DNA from: Thainema sp966674685
GTDB lineage: Bacteria; Cyanobacteriota; Cyanobacteriia; Phormidesmidales; Phormidesmidaceae
Reading direction: 5' to 3'
Assembly (NCBI GenBank): GCA_966674685.1
Contig: CBKWJC010000002.1
Coordinates: 1-64,000, forward strand
DNA: 64,000 bases
In this document: one piece after another, positions 17,893-26,972 of the stretch
Position numbering within the stretch: position 1 is the stretch's first letter
Layout of the letters: the number at the start of each line of letters is the position of its first letter
Translations under genes and position numbers: made by a program
Notes under the pieces: model-generated
What the model saw: only the letters and a program-made list of their open reading frames with translations
The model's database searches: none
Told to the model about the DNA's origin: nothing

Positions 17893-18687
17893 ATGACTTA
17901 CTACCTTTCAGCGGCCAAGCTACAAACCTATCATCGCTGTCATCGAGCCTATTATTTTCGCTATCAGCGGCGAGTCCAAGGCCCATCCTTTTTTGGAGCC
18001 TCTCCCCTCGGTACAGCCCTACATGCTGCCCTGGCCCAGTTCTATAGTCAATGGCACTATCTGGCCCCGACGCCCGATCTGAGCTGGCTCTATCGCTGCT
18101 GGGAAGAGCATCAACAAGACTTATCACCCGCGTATATCGAAGAAGGTCGCCAAATTCTACAGACCTACTACGAGAAGTTTGTCTGTTCACAGTCCCCAAT
18201 GCGCCGCCCGCTTGCTGTTGAGGGGCGCATCCAGGGCACGGTTTTATTTGAAGATCTGGAGTTTAGGCTGACGGGGCGCTACGACCGCTTAGATAGCTAT
18301 GACCAAGGACTAGAGTTAATTGATTACAAATCAACCAAAGACTTTAAACTACCAGAATCTGAAGAGTTTGATCTACAGCTTGGTCTCTACTCCATTGCCC
18401 TACAGCAGCGCTATCAGCAGCAGCTTAAACGCGTTAGTCTGATCTATCTACGGCATGGAGAACAGTACAGTGTTGAAGTGACGCCAGAACATCAGGAGCG
18501 GGTACACAGCATGATTGGGCAGTTAGCCCTGCAACTGCGCCATGAACAAACTTGGCAGGCCAATACAGGAAAACATTGCGATCGCTGTACCTATGCCCGC
18601 TACTGCTCTGCCATTCAGCCGCAGCCAGAACCGTTACCGCCTGACACTAAACCTGAACCTGAATTACAGTTAACCCTGCGAGTCTAA
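17893..18687 (+). CDS. PD-(D/E)XK nuclease of RecB/Cas4 type
   Basis: The protein looks like a stand-alone DNA exonuclease of the RecB/AddB-C/Cas4 group. The N-terminus has YLSAAKLQTYHRCHRAYYFRY with a Cys at about residue 16; GTALHAAL follows near 51. GRYDRLDSYDQGLELIDYKSTK near 118-140 holds the active-site D and the DYK catalytic signature. The C-terminus has CDRCTYARYC (about 232-241). One Cys plus three C-terminal Cys is the arrangement that binds a 4Fe-4S cluster in this family. No cas1, cas2 or CRISPR array is nearby, so a repair or processing role is more likely than CRISPR adaptation. Confidence 0.82.
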   Translation: MTYYLSAAKLQTYHRCHRAYYFRYQRRVQGPSFFGASPLGTALHAALAQFYSQWHYLAPTPDLSWLYRCWEEHQQDLSPAYIEEGRQILQTYYEKFVCSQSPMRRPLAVEGRIQGTVLFEDLEFRLTGRYDRLDSYDQGLELIDYKSTKDFKLPESEEFDLQLGLYSIALQQRYQQQLKRVSLIYLRHGEQYSVEVTPEHQERVHSMIGQLALQLRHEQTWQANTGKHCDRCTYARYCSAIQPQPEPLPPDTKPEPELQLTLRV

Positions 18688-18708
18688 ACCAATCTGGTTT
18701 TGTTCGAC

Positions 18709-19494
18709 TTATTTCAATAGAAACAGGTCTAGGTACTGATCAATATAAGCAATCGTCTCCTCGCTGAGGTATTTCTTGTAGTTACCAGGAGCAACTTGAC
18801 GGATGTGATTACTTTTATCTTCTTCTTTCGGGAAAATATCTACAGCTTCTAGAATCTTAGAAACTTGGCGATCTGTCAGAGGCCATCCGCAGAAGTTCAT
18901 CATGTCTTTGATCCACTGCTGCTTTTCAAAGATAATATCTTCGTATTGATAAACTTTTAGATTAGTTGTGGGAAGAACGTTGTGGAACGTTTGTATCCGC
19001 TCAATGAAATTGGGTAGACGTTCACGAACGGCCTCATTGATATCAGATTCCTGTAGTGAATCGCGCAGCTTCATGAAGCGATTTTTAGCATTTCCCCCTG
19101 GTACTGGATGAGAATAGGCCATTGAGAAATAGTCCGACACCAACATGTCTTTAGGATCGCGAACAATCACTATCTTGTGCAGATTCTTTAGCACTGCTGG
19201 AGTAATGAAGTTGTAGTATTTTCTAAATGTTCCGTAAGCATAACCTTGAGTTGAGAAAATCTCGCTGAGAGGTGCCAAAATCTCGTCGCTTGCACCCCCC
19301 AACCCCTGCTTAAATAGCTGACCATGCAGTGGCACATAACCCTGTTCAAGCTGTGAACAAGCTATTCTGAAAATGTTCGCCAACAGAGTTGTACCTGTTT
19401 TGGGCAGTCCAAATAGGAGAACAGAGGAGTATTTTTCACTCGATTTCGGAATCTCGATGATGGCGTCTTGGATTTTAATCTCTGTTGCTGGCAT
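18709..19494 (-). CDS. Sulfotransferase family protein
   Basis: It likely transfers sulfate from PAPS to a carbohydrate. The 261-residue protein has the 5'-phosphosulfate loop FGLPKTGTTLLANIF near 28-42 and the 3'-phosphate motif KIVIVRDPKDMLVSDYFS near 107-124, plus a C-terminal KKYLSEETIAYIDQYL-like helix typical of the Sulfotransfer_1 group. It is the last gene of the polysaccharide locus, 150 bp after the preceding sulfotransferase. The acceptor is unknown; the linked export genes suggest an extracellular glycan. Confidence 0.82.
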   Translation of the reverse strand: MPATEIKIQDAIIEIPKSSEKYSSVLLFGLPKTGTTLLANIFRIACSQLEQGYVPLHGQLFKQGLGGASDEILAPLSEIFSTQGYAYGTFRKYYNFITPAVLKNLHKIVIVRDPKDMLVSDYFSMAYSHPVPGGNAKNRFMKLRDSLQESDINEAVRERLPNFIERIQTFHNVLPTTNLKVYQYEDIIFEKQQWIKDMMNFCGWPLTDRQVSKILEAVDIFPKEEDKSNHIRQVAPGNYKKYLSEETIAYIDQYLDLFLLK

Positions 19495-19647
19495 GTTTGA
19501 GTGATCTCCAGTGAGTTAAGTGCTTGAGTAGTTTGATGCTTGGCTTGAAGCTAATTAAACCATATGCCCTAAAGCTATACACGAATAATCCAGCTTCGGT
19601 GCCTCGAAGGATATCCTTCTAGGCTGTTTGACTAGTATTTATTGTTG

Positions 19648-20478
19648 TCACCACTGCTGAGCCTCAAACCGATTGAGTTTTTCCATCATTTCATCTAATA
19701 GAGGAGTAACTGAATCAGAGAAACTAATTTGTTCTCCCTGGCCGACTGATTTGGCGTGATAGTTCCAAACATATTCCAGTCCAGGTGCTGCAATCTCTAT
19801 TCGATTGAGTACAGACTCAAGATAATCTTTCTGCTGGACAAGCTTTTGATATTTGACTAGAACAACTCGCTGATCGTCTTGTAAAGTTTGAGAGAAAAAC
19901 AGGCTGTTTCTGGCATACCAAAATAGTCCCCACGCGTCAGGAATTGTCAGCCCATCTCCAGCAAATTGCGACAGCGTTTCCTTTAGCTCATCGGTTATTC
20001 CTTCAGCCCGCCAGTTATCTTTTTCGCCTATCATGCGATAGAAAACTCGTTTCTTTGTTCTTGCGCCAAAACGATTGATTAGAGAACTAACGGTGTCTTG
20101 AGGATTCCGATACATCCATAACGCTCGACTATTGGGAAAATAGTCAAGAATTTTTGAGGCGTACTGAGATTCAACCAGTGGCTTGACTACCACAATAGGT
20201 TCGGGGCGAGCCAAAAGCTTTTGTTTGACATCTTCTAATGGATTTAATCGAATAGTATGAAGGTCGCCTTCTTCTGTATCTTGATCCGTAATCTCAGTGT
20301 TGACTTCAGCATAAGATTTCACGTAATTTAACTTTCCCAGAATGTCACTGGTAATCGTTGTTCCCGAGCGTTGGCATCCAAAAATAAACAGAATCTGCTT
20401 CTGGTTCTCTACAGGCTTTTTTGTATCTATGATATCTTGGCGTTTAGAACGCTGAAACAGATCTTTCAACATGCTCAT
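19648..20478 (-). CDS. Sulfotransferase-like protein
   Basis: The 276-residue protein has FIFGCQRSGTTITSDIL near 31-47 (PAPS 5'-sulfate loop) and ALWMYRNPQDTVSSLINRFG near 118-137 (3'-phosphate motif, with N in place of the usual D). This is the pattern of bacterial glycan sulfotransferases. The ATG at 20478 overlaps the stop of the upstream 1370-residue gene by 4 nt (ATGA), showing translational coupling; an alternative ATG is at 20472. Its substrate is probably the same polysaccharide. Confidence 0.8.
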   Translation of the reverse strand: MSMLKDLFQRSKRQDIIDTKKPVENQKQILFIFGCQRSGTTITSDILGKLNYVKSYAEVNTEITDQDTEEGDLHTIRLNPLEDVKQKLLARPEPIVVVKPLVESQYASKILDYFPNSRALWMYRNPQDTVSSLINRFGARTKKRVFYRMIGEKDNWRAEGITDELKETLSQFAGDGLTIPDAWGLFWYARNSLFFSQTLQDDQRVVLVKYQKLVQQKDYLESVLNRIEIAAPGLEYVWNYHAKSVGQGEQISFSDSVTPLLDEMMEKLNRFEAQQW

Positions 20479-23400
20479 TTTGCGGATAGATTAGTAATCA
20501 AAAACGGCGGAATGGAAATATTCTCTACAGGTGACTTGTACAAGATTGGATCTGGTCGATGGTAGGTATTATTGCATAACTGATCCCAGATGTGTTGGAT
20601 AACTTCGGCATATTGCTCACCCATGTCTGTATCACGGAAGCCACCTTCCGAGATAGTCTTAAAAGCAGCAACCGCCATTTCTTGAATCTGGCTTGGTTGG
20701 CTTTGTAGGGTTGCGATCGCACGAACAAAGCCATCAATATCACCAATCGGTTGAATCATTCCGTTTTGGTTTGGTTGAATGAGTTCCGGTACACCGCTTT
20801 CGATGTTTGACACAATCGGTACACACAGTTGGGCCATTGCTTCCATAAGCGAAATTGGCAACCCCTCAAACTCTGAGGTGAGCAAGAATATGTCTTGCTT
20901 GAAGAGCTCTGCCGCCGCTTCATCGGGGGATAATCGACCAATCAGACGAACCTGTCCCGACCGAATCAGTGGCTTTAAGCGGGATTGAAATGTTCTGAGT
21001 TCTGGCCCTTCACCAATAACCGTTAGACAGAAGGGAATTTGTTGCTGGTGGAGTTGTTCTGCAATTTCTACTAAGTCCAGCACTCGCTTTTGATGCTGCA
21101 CAACGCGTCCACAGTACACCAATCGGATGGGGCGTTTTTCTGTATAGAAATCTTTTTGAGCCGGATCGCCAAATCGATTAATTCCGTAGGGAATAACGGT
21201 TGTAATGTCTTTGAAATTGGCATTAATCTCAACGACTTTACCTGCAATATGCTGCGACACTGCAACAACGGCATTCCAATATCGCCCTAACCGATAAACA
21301 TGGTCATAATGTTCCACATCGTTGCTGTGAATAATACCAATGATGCCAACTTTATTAGATAGAGCAGGCGAAATGGCCGACGTGCGGTAATCGTAATTGG
21401 GCACCAAAATACAGGGTGCATTGGCCTCTAGGAAATGAATGATTTCTGTCCACTGATCGGCCAGCGTTTCTCCTTCTAGACCTAAAAATGAATGGGGTAC
21501 GTCAGGTAAAAAAGCCCGATCATTCTGGCTATAAAACTCGGGAAAGATAATTTGAGCATCAATGCCCCGCCGACACAGATCCCGGACTAGTCGCTCCGTA
21601 AAGGAGTTAACACCACTAATCCACCAGTCGCGGTTGGTAAAGAAGACTTTGGGCTGTCGGTGGGACGGTACGAATGTTTCCGATTTGGTACTTGATAGCA
21701 AACTAATATTGGTTCTTTGCTCCGCCAGACGGGCGAGTGCCTCAAAGTAATCATAAAAATCGTACTTGCGATGAACAACCGCATGACCTTGCTCACCAAT
21801 TTCTAGCTGCTTGGCTGGATCATTGGCTAAGTCAACGAGTGCTTCAGCCATCGCGACGGTGTCGCAATAGGGAACGGCAATTCCCCCACCTTCTGCGATC
21901 GCTTCAGGGGCACCGCCTGCATCCTGAAAGACTAAAACCGGGAGACGACAGGCCATTGCCTCATGAACAACGCACGGGAACGGATCTTCCCGTGATGTTA
22001 ATAAGAATACGTCTCCCGCCAAATAGTAAGGACTGGGATCGGCTCGCAGGCCAATGAAGTGGACATGGGCTGTTAAGCCTAGCCGCTCAATATCTCGCAA
22101 GGCCCAAAACAGCGGCGTATCGTGGGCATAATCGCCTGAGCCAATCCAAACAAAGTGTAGCGATCGCACGGTGTTTGCCTGAAGGGCTAGCTTGGCAACC
22201 GAGACAAACAGGTCAACTCCTTTGCGGTAGCTCGTAGAACCACAGCCCACAGCGATACAGGCATTATTAGGAATGTCTAGCTCCTGACAAACCTGTCGGC
22301 GACATGCCTGTTGATCTTTGTCGCCGAATGCAGAATTGAGCAATCCCTGTGGCAGGACAGTTGCTTTATTGGCTGGTAGCGCCGCTTTTTGATCCGCGAG
22401 CCGCATGACAAACTGCGATGGAAAAATAACTTTCTCCGAGAATTGGTATAGGCGCTCAAAATGACTTTTGTCGTAGGCAGAAGCGAATTCATGCACCAGC
22501 GTGAAGACAGGAATCTTCTGTGCCCCAAATGCTTCTGAATAATGCACGGTGTTGGCAGTATTGCAAAAGGCCACCATAGGTTTGGGCAACCGGAAGCGCT
22601 TCAGCGTATCTAGGACGTACTCCTTGGCTGTCTGATAGGGAGCCTCCTCATATTTTTTGAACACAGTTGCGATCGCAGCAAAATCTTCAACGACTGGCCC
22701 ACCTTTATCGAGGAAGACATACAGCTCAACATCGGGGCAATATTGAGCAAAGTAGCGCATCACCGTCAGAATAATTAGGGGTGCCCCAGTTAAGCTGGCC
22801 TCATGAGACACGAACAAAACCTTCAGTTTGCCTGCGGCTCCCAGCTTAGATTGAGGTGTTGATTGAGAGGCACTGATGCTGGATTGCTGTGTTTGTAGAT
22901 GTGTCTTCATCGTTGTCGGTTCGTAGACTAAGCCCCCCTTACGCCCCTCTGCCTTCCCAAATCGCAGATAGTGCACCAGCGGATTCATACCTGCCGATGC
23001 AACATCTGGATTTTCTTGAATGTAGCGAGTGCCGCTGAAGAAAAAGCTTGGCTCACGGCCTTCCCGATATCCCCACTCCAGATAATGCTCTAGGGGATCA
23101 AGCCCCGCAGCGCTGACATCTGGATTTTGGGCAAGATAAAATTCAGCATCAAATAAATTACTAGTTTTGACTAATTTTGCTGCTTTACGCAGCTTCAACT
23201 TATGTTTAAGTTGATTGGTCAAAATCCAGCGTGGAACACGCACAATATCTCCGGCAACGCTGTGCTTGAGCGATCGTAATCCTTGAGAGGGTTGCGATCG
23301 CTTCTGTTGCAATGCTAGTTGCCCAAACAATGATTGAACTTGCTGTTCTTTCTCCTGTAGCTGGTGGGTTAGGGAGTGAATATTACCCTCTAATCCCCGA

Positions 23401-24587
23401 ATATTGCCCTCTAATCCTTTAATATCGCTCTCTAATCCCTGAATATTGCCCTCTAATCCCTGAATATCACTTTCCAATCCTTGAATATGACTCTCTAATC
23501 CTTGGTTGTGATGTTGTGCATCTTCAAGTTGGTCAACCAAAGCTTGAATTTCATTATTCTTTGACTCAATTTGTTCATGTAATTGATGAACTTCAACCTG
23601 CTTTATCTCTAAATCAGTAGAAAGCGTGTGGATATTCTCCTGCTGAGAACTCACCAAAGATTCAAAGTCTGATTTAAGCCGATTAAGTTCAGTCTCTTTC
23701 TGCTTAACTACTTTTTCAAAACGATTTACTGATCGTTCATAACTAATAATAATTCGGCCAAATGCTTGTTCTGCTGTAAGCCACTGATGACGAACAGATT
23801 CTAGAACCTCAAGCGATTGAGATTCGTTGGATTGGATAGTTTGTAGTGCCTGATAGGCTTGTTTGACCCAGTCCGCAATATCTGAGCGAATATTTAATTC
23901 TTCTATTGAAACTTGATGGTGCCGGAGCGCAGGCTGTAGAAATTGATTGACATCATCTTCTATCCGTAGCGTATAGTTCGGCCAAGTGATATCAAGCTTT
24001 TCTGATAAATTCTGAACAATATTTTGCCAGTTAGCCAGCAAACTTTCATATTGAATAAAAGTACGTTGATAACAGCGACTGTATCGTTCCGCGTCTAAGA
24101 TATGTTTTAACCAGAGCAGCAAGCCCTTACTTGGATGCCATCCATTTCTAGCTTGGAGAGAAGCCGCAACCTCAATTGGATTCCGAATTGGTAAAACACA
24201 TTTGACTTCCGTGTCAAACTGCTCAAGTGGCTTTTGCCAAAGCGGTAATAAAACACAGAGTCTTGGATCCTTGATGACAAATAAGCCACTATCAGAGAAA
24301 TTACTCTGTAAAAATTGTAAAATTTTTGCTTCAAATGGGGCTGCATCTGGTGAATCAAACCAGCCTTCTGGTAGGCTCAATACGTCATCATGGGCAGATT
24401 GAAGTGCAGCAAAAACCGCTTCATGGATTTGGAAAACACGGTTTGGTTCCCAATGCCCGGTTGGGTTGCCGAAATCATACGGATATAGCTCTTGAGGTAG
24501 CGCAGCCCCCATTAAGTTAATCACACGAGTCAATGCTGACGTGCCGCTACGGTGCATCCCAACGACTAGAACGGCCTGTTTTCTCAT
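20475..24587 (-). CDS. Sulfotransferase-coiled-coil-double glycosyltransferase fusion
   Basis: This 1370-residue protein joins several activities. Residues 1-270 form a sulfotransferase-like domain (LVVGMHRSGTSALTRVIN near 7-24, FVIKDPRLCVLLPLW near 100). Residues about 280-430 form a coiled coil that includes six 7-residue repeats of the GLEGNIQ type at 363-404. Residues about 478-550 carry two copies of the YL..NPDV..AG..PL.HYL..G..EGR motif known next to bacterial glycosyltransferases. Two GT4-type glycosyltransferases follow, about 588-960 (VLFVSHEASLTGAPL; APEAIAEGGG) and 977-1350 (SGVNSFTERLVRDL; SEFEGLPISLMEAMA). It probably builds and modifies a surface polysaccharide at the inner membrane face. 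It lies 119 bp after wzt. Confidence 0.85.
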   Translation of the reverse strand: MRKQAVLVVGMHRSGTSALTRVINLMGAALPQELYPYDFGNPTGHWEPNRVFQIHEAVFAALQSAHDDVLSLPEGWFDSPDAAPFEAKILQFLQSNFSDSGLFVIKDPRLCVLLPLWQKPLEQFDTEVKCVLPIRNPIEVAASLQARNGWHPSKGLLLWLKHILDAERYSRCYQRTFIQYESLLANWQNIVQNLSEKLDITWPNYTLRIEDDVNQFLQPALRHHQVSIEELNIRSDIADWVKQAYQALQTIQSNESQSLEVLESVRHQWLTAEQAFGRIIISYERSVNRFEKVVKQKETELNRLKSDFESLVSSQQENIHTLSTDLEIKQVEVHQLHEQIESKNNEIQALVDQLEDAQHHNQGLESHIQGLESDIQGLEGNIQGLESDIKGLEGNIRGLEGNIHSLTHQLQEKEQQVQSLFGQLALQQKRSQPSQGLRSLKHSVAGDIVRVPRWILTNQLKHKLKLRKAAKLVKTSNLFDAEFYLAQNPDVSAAGLDPLEHYLEWGYREGREPSFFFSGTRYIQENPDVASAGMNPLVHYLRFGKAEGRKGGLVYEPTTMKTHLQTQQSSISASQSTPQSKLGAAGKLKVLFVSHEASLTGAPLIILTVMRYFAQYCPDVELYVFLDKGGPVVEDFAAIATVFKKYEEAPYQTAKEYVLDTLKRFRLPKPMVAFCNTANTVHYSEAFGAQKIPVFTLVHEFASAYDKSHFERLYQFSEKVIFPSQFVMRLADQKAALPANKATVLPQGLLNSAFGDKDQQACRRQVCQELDIPNNACIAVGCGSTSYRKGVDLFVSVAKLALQANTVRSLHFVWIGSGDYAHDTPLFWALRDIERLGLTAHVHFIGLRADPSPYYLAGDVFLLTSREDPFPCVVHEAMACRLPVLVFQDAGGAPEAIAEGGGIAVPYCDTVAMAEALVDLANDPAKQLEIGEQGHAVVHRKYDFYDYFEALARLAEQRTNISLLSSTKSETFVPSHRQPKVFFTNRDWWISGVNSFTERLVRDLCRRGIDAQIIFPEFYSQNDRAFLPDVPHSFLGLEGETLADQWTEIIHFLEANAPCILVPNYDYRTSAISPALSNKVGIIGIIHSNDVEHYDHVYRLGRYWNAVVAVSQHIAGKVVEINANFKDITTVIPYGINRFGDPAQKDFYTEKRPIRLVYCGRVVQHQKRVLDLVEIAEQLHQQQIPFCLTVIGEGPELRTFQSRLKPLIRSGQVRLIGRLSPDEAAAELFKQDIFLLTSEFEGLPISLMEAMAQLCVPIVSNIESGVPELIQPNQNGMIQPIGDIDGFVRAIATLQSQPSQIQEMAVAAFKTISEGGFRDTDMGEQYAEVIQHIWDQLCNNTYHRPDPILYKSPVENISIPPFLITNLSAK
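23376..23501 (-). repeat. Six tandem 21-bp coding repeats
   Basis: Within the fusion glycosyltransferase gene, six 21-bp units lie head to tail, each encoding a heptad such as GLESDIQ or GLEGNIH. The period equals one coiled-coil heptad exactly, so gain or loss of units would lengthen or shorten the rod without a frameshift. Confidence 0.85.
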
Positions 24588-24706
24588 TTTGCAAATCCAA
24601 TTCTGAATGGAAATTGTCTTTATCCTAAGACAATGCTAAGGCATTGAGTGAACAATCCTCAATTTGGAAATTTAGAACTTTTGAAACTCCGCTGGTTAAA
24701 GCAGGT

Positions 24707-26134
24707 TTAATCAATGGAGAAAGCTTCTAAATCATCGAAGATTTCTATTTTCCCTGAAGTCTGATTCGAAATATCGACGTAGCCTTGGAAAGATTTATTG
24801 GAAATGGGCTGAATTCGAAACATGGCTACATCAAAAATACGGTGTAAAACAGTCTGCTGACCATTCTCCTTGCCTACTACTTTTACATTCAGGAAATAGT
24901 TTCCTGGCTTGAGAATTGCATAAAAGTCGAAGCTAACATCCAGTATGGAGCCTGCGGCGACATGAAAGATAGACTGGCTTAAAACACCGCTAATTTGAAT
25001 TCCGTTGGTTGTTTTTATGCTGATTCCACAGTACAGTTCGTTAACTAACTCTTTCACCTTAACGCTGTATCGGCATGTATATTGCTGTCCAAACCGCAGT
25101 ATGTTGACGAGGTTATCCTGCTGATTAAAGATTTGCACATTCGAAATTTCAGCCTCATCTCCAGCATGAGCAACTGTACTTTTAGGCCTTAAGTTTGGGT
25201 CAAATAGGTCAGTGGTTCCATCGGTACTCCTATTTTTTGCTGATTTTTTGTTTGTCTTTTGTTGGTGGTTGAGCTTTTGATTCGAATCAGCCGATAGTTG
25301 GTCTGAGGATGAGTCTGGTTGCTGTTTAGATAGTAGAGACTCTTCGGCGACTCTAGGTGCGATCGCAATAATTTGGTTACGCACCTCTGGAGTTTGATGG
25401 GCTGAGGTGCTCATCAATTGATGGTAGTAGTTCATCACGACTCTAGGAAACCCATCTAGCAGCTTTTCACCACTGTCGATGAGAATAGCGCGATCGCAAA
25501 GGCTGACGATTTGCCCGGCGGCATGGGAAACAAATAGAATGGTTTTCCTCTGTTGACGCAATTCTTCTAGTCGTGCGAAACACTTTCGACGAAATGCCTC
25601 ATCTCCAACAGAGAGCGTTTCATCGATAATCAGAATATCTGGATCAACGTGAATCGCAACTGCAAACGCCAAGCGAGAGTTCATGCCGCTTGAATAACAT
25701 TTTACGGGTCGATGAATAAAATGGCCGATATCAGCAAATTTTAAAATCGCGTCGTATTTCGCTTCGATTTCTTTACGGGTCAAACCCAAAATAGTGCCAT
25801 TCATGAAAATGTTTTCATGACCACTAAATTCTGGATTGAATCCCGAACCCAGCGTTAATGCCACAATCCGACCATTGGTTTCGACCTGTCCCGCGCTATG
25901 AGATAGGGTGCCGCAAATGACTTGAAGCAGAGTTGATTTTCCCGCCCCGTTGCGGCCTACAATGCCGACCGTTTCTCCCTGGTAGATATCTAAATTGATA
26001 TCACGAAGAGCCTGAAACTCTTCATAATATTTGCGGCGTTTGCCCCAGATAATTTGCTTGAGCCGATCTGAGGGACGATTATAAATCTCAAACGTTTTGC
26101 TAACGTTTCGCAACTGAATGGCAATGTCAGACAA
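24707..26134 (-). CDS. wzt: Polysaccharide ABC exporter ATPase with C-terminal recognition domain
   Basis: This is the nucleotide-binding subunit of a Wzm/Wzt-type exporter. The ATPase domain (about residues 1-245) has Walker A GRNGAGKSTLLQ, the signature YSSGMNSRLAFA and Walker B DILIIDETLSVGDEAF. A polar linker rich in Ser, Asn and Lys follows, then a beta-rich domain from about 330 resembling Wzt C-terminal domains that recognise the modified end of the glycan. I chose the TTG at 26134: it has AGGAGG five bases upstream and gives LSDIAIQLRNVSKTF. The longer frame to 26224 would overlap the methyltransferase gene. Confidence 0.88.
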   Translation of the reverse strand: MSDIAIQLRNVSKTFEIYNRPSDRLKQIIWGKRRKYYEEFQALRDINLDIYQGETVGIVGRNGAGKSTLLQVICGTLSHSAGQVETNGRIVALTLGSGFNPEFSGHENIFMNGTILGLTRKEIEAKYDAILKFADIGHFIHRPVKCYSSGMNSRLAFAVAIHVDPDILIIDETLSVGDEAFRRKCFARLEELRQQRKTILFVSHAAGQIVSLCDRAILIDSGEKLLDGFPRVVMNYYHQLMSTSAHQTPEVRNQIIAIAPRVAEESLLSKQQPDSSSDQLSADSNQKLNHQQKTNKKSAKNRSTDGTTDLFDPNLRPKSTVAHAGDEAEISNVQIFNQQDNLVNILRFGQQYTCRYSVKVKELVNELYCGISIKTTNGIQISGVLSQSIFHVAAGSILDVSFDFYAILKPGNYFLNVKVVGKENGQQTVLHRIFDVAMFRIQPISNKSFQGYVDISNQTSGKIEIFDDLEAFSID

Positions 26135-26148
26135 TCTAACCTCCTGCG

Positions 26149-26829
26149 TTAGCTGTCTTTGACAAAACTGATCATGTGCTGGCTGCGAGGATGATGCCAG
26201 CCGCCAATGTATTTTACGATCCAAGGTAATCCAGCGCAGGCATGTTCGAAGTCGCTAACCTTGTAGTGATAGGGATCTTCTGTTGCATGAGTGGTTGTTC
26301 CCGAAGCATGAGTAAAGCTTTGACTGGTGAGCCGATCAGAGGGTAGCTCAAAGAAAGTTGCAAAGAAGGTGCCGCTTGGTGCGATAACGCCAGTCAGCTT
26401 TTCAAGGCACTGACGAATGTGATTAAACGGTAAATGCGTAAACACAGACTGTGCGATCGCATAGTCGAACTGACAGCCAAACTGACTGCAGTCAAAATCG
26501 TGAACGCAGGCTAAATTCTGGCGTGGCTGTCGATCTTGTAAGCCTGCTTCAGCTAGCTCTATGTTATACCCTGCCTCTAGTAGAGAATCATTAATGTCAA
26601 TTCCGTAGTAGTTGCCGGGATTGAGATACTGCACAAAGTGAACTCCACCGCGCAGGCTCCCGCAGCCAACATCTAAAAACCTGTGCTCAGGTTGCAGTCC
26701 CTGGGCTTTCAAAAATTCAAATTGCAGTTTGCCAATTTCTTCCCATTTGCCACCAATCACCTGGCGATGTTTGCCAGATTGAACTTTTTCATTGATAAAA
26801 GCGGGATCGTAATATCGGCTAATGCTCAT
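26149..26829 (-). CDS. Class I SAM-dependent methyltransferase
   Basis: The protein (226 residues from the ATG at 26829) has FLDVGCGSLRGGVHFVQYL as motif I, YGIDINDSLL as motif II and FDYAIAQSVFTHLPFNHI as motif IV-V. Lying between the Wzm-type and Wzt-type genes, it is a good candidate for methylating the exported glycan or its precursor. The frame stays open to 26910, but MSISRYYDPAFINEK at 26829 looks like the natural start. The stop lies 14 bp before the wzt start. Confidence 0.82.
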   Translation of the reverse strand: MSISRYYDPAFINEKVQSGKHRQVIGGKWEEIGKLQFEFLKAQGLQPEHRFLDVGCGSLRGGVHFVQYLNPGNYYGIDINDSLLEAGYNIELAEAGLQDRQPRQNLACVHDFDCSQFGCQFDYAIAQSVFTHLPFNHIRQCLEKLTGVIAPSGTFFATFFELPSDRLTSQSFTHASGTTTHATEDPYHYKVSDFEHACAGLPWIVKYIGGWHHPRSQHMISFVKDS

Positions 26830-26972
26830 GTTGAATGACGAATGCTTTGCCTTAAGCTGTTGACGGTTAGGTAATAAAAAGAATGGCTCGTAGGAGCCAA
26901 CTCGATCCAATACTGACGAGTCAGTAACCTAAATCTGCGATCGCGGATTTCAATACATCGGCTATACGTTGG

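Noticed and set aside
17893..18687. Cas4 of a CRISPR system
   Set aside because: No cas genes or repeat array are present; a solitary RecB-like nuclease is the safer reading.
23376..23501. CRISPR-like regular repeats
   Set aside because: The 21-bp units are contiguous, without spacers, and encode coiled-coil heptads.
26135..26224. Longer N-terminus of Wzt
   Set aside because: It would overlap the methyltransferase coding region and lies upstream of the strong AGGAGG site that precedes the TTG.
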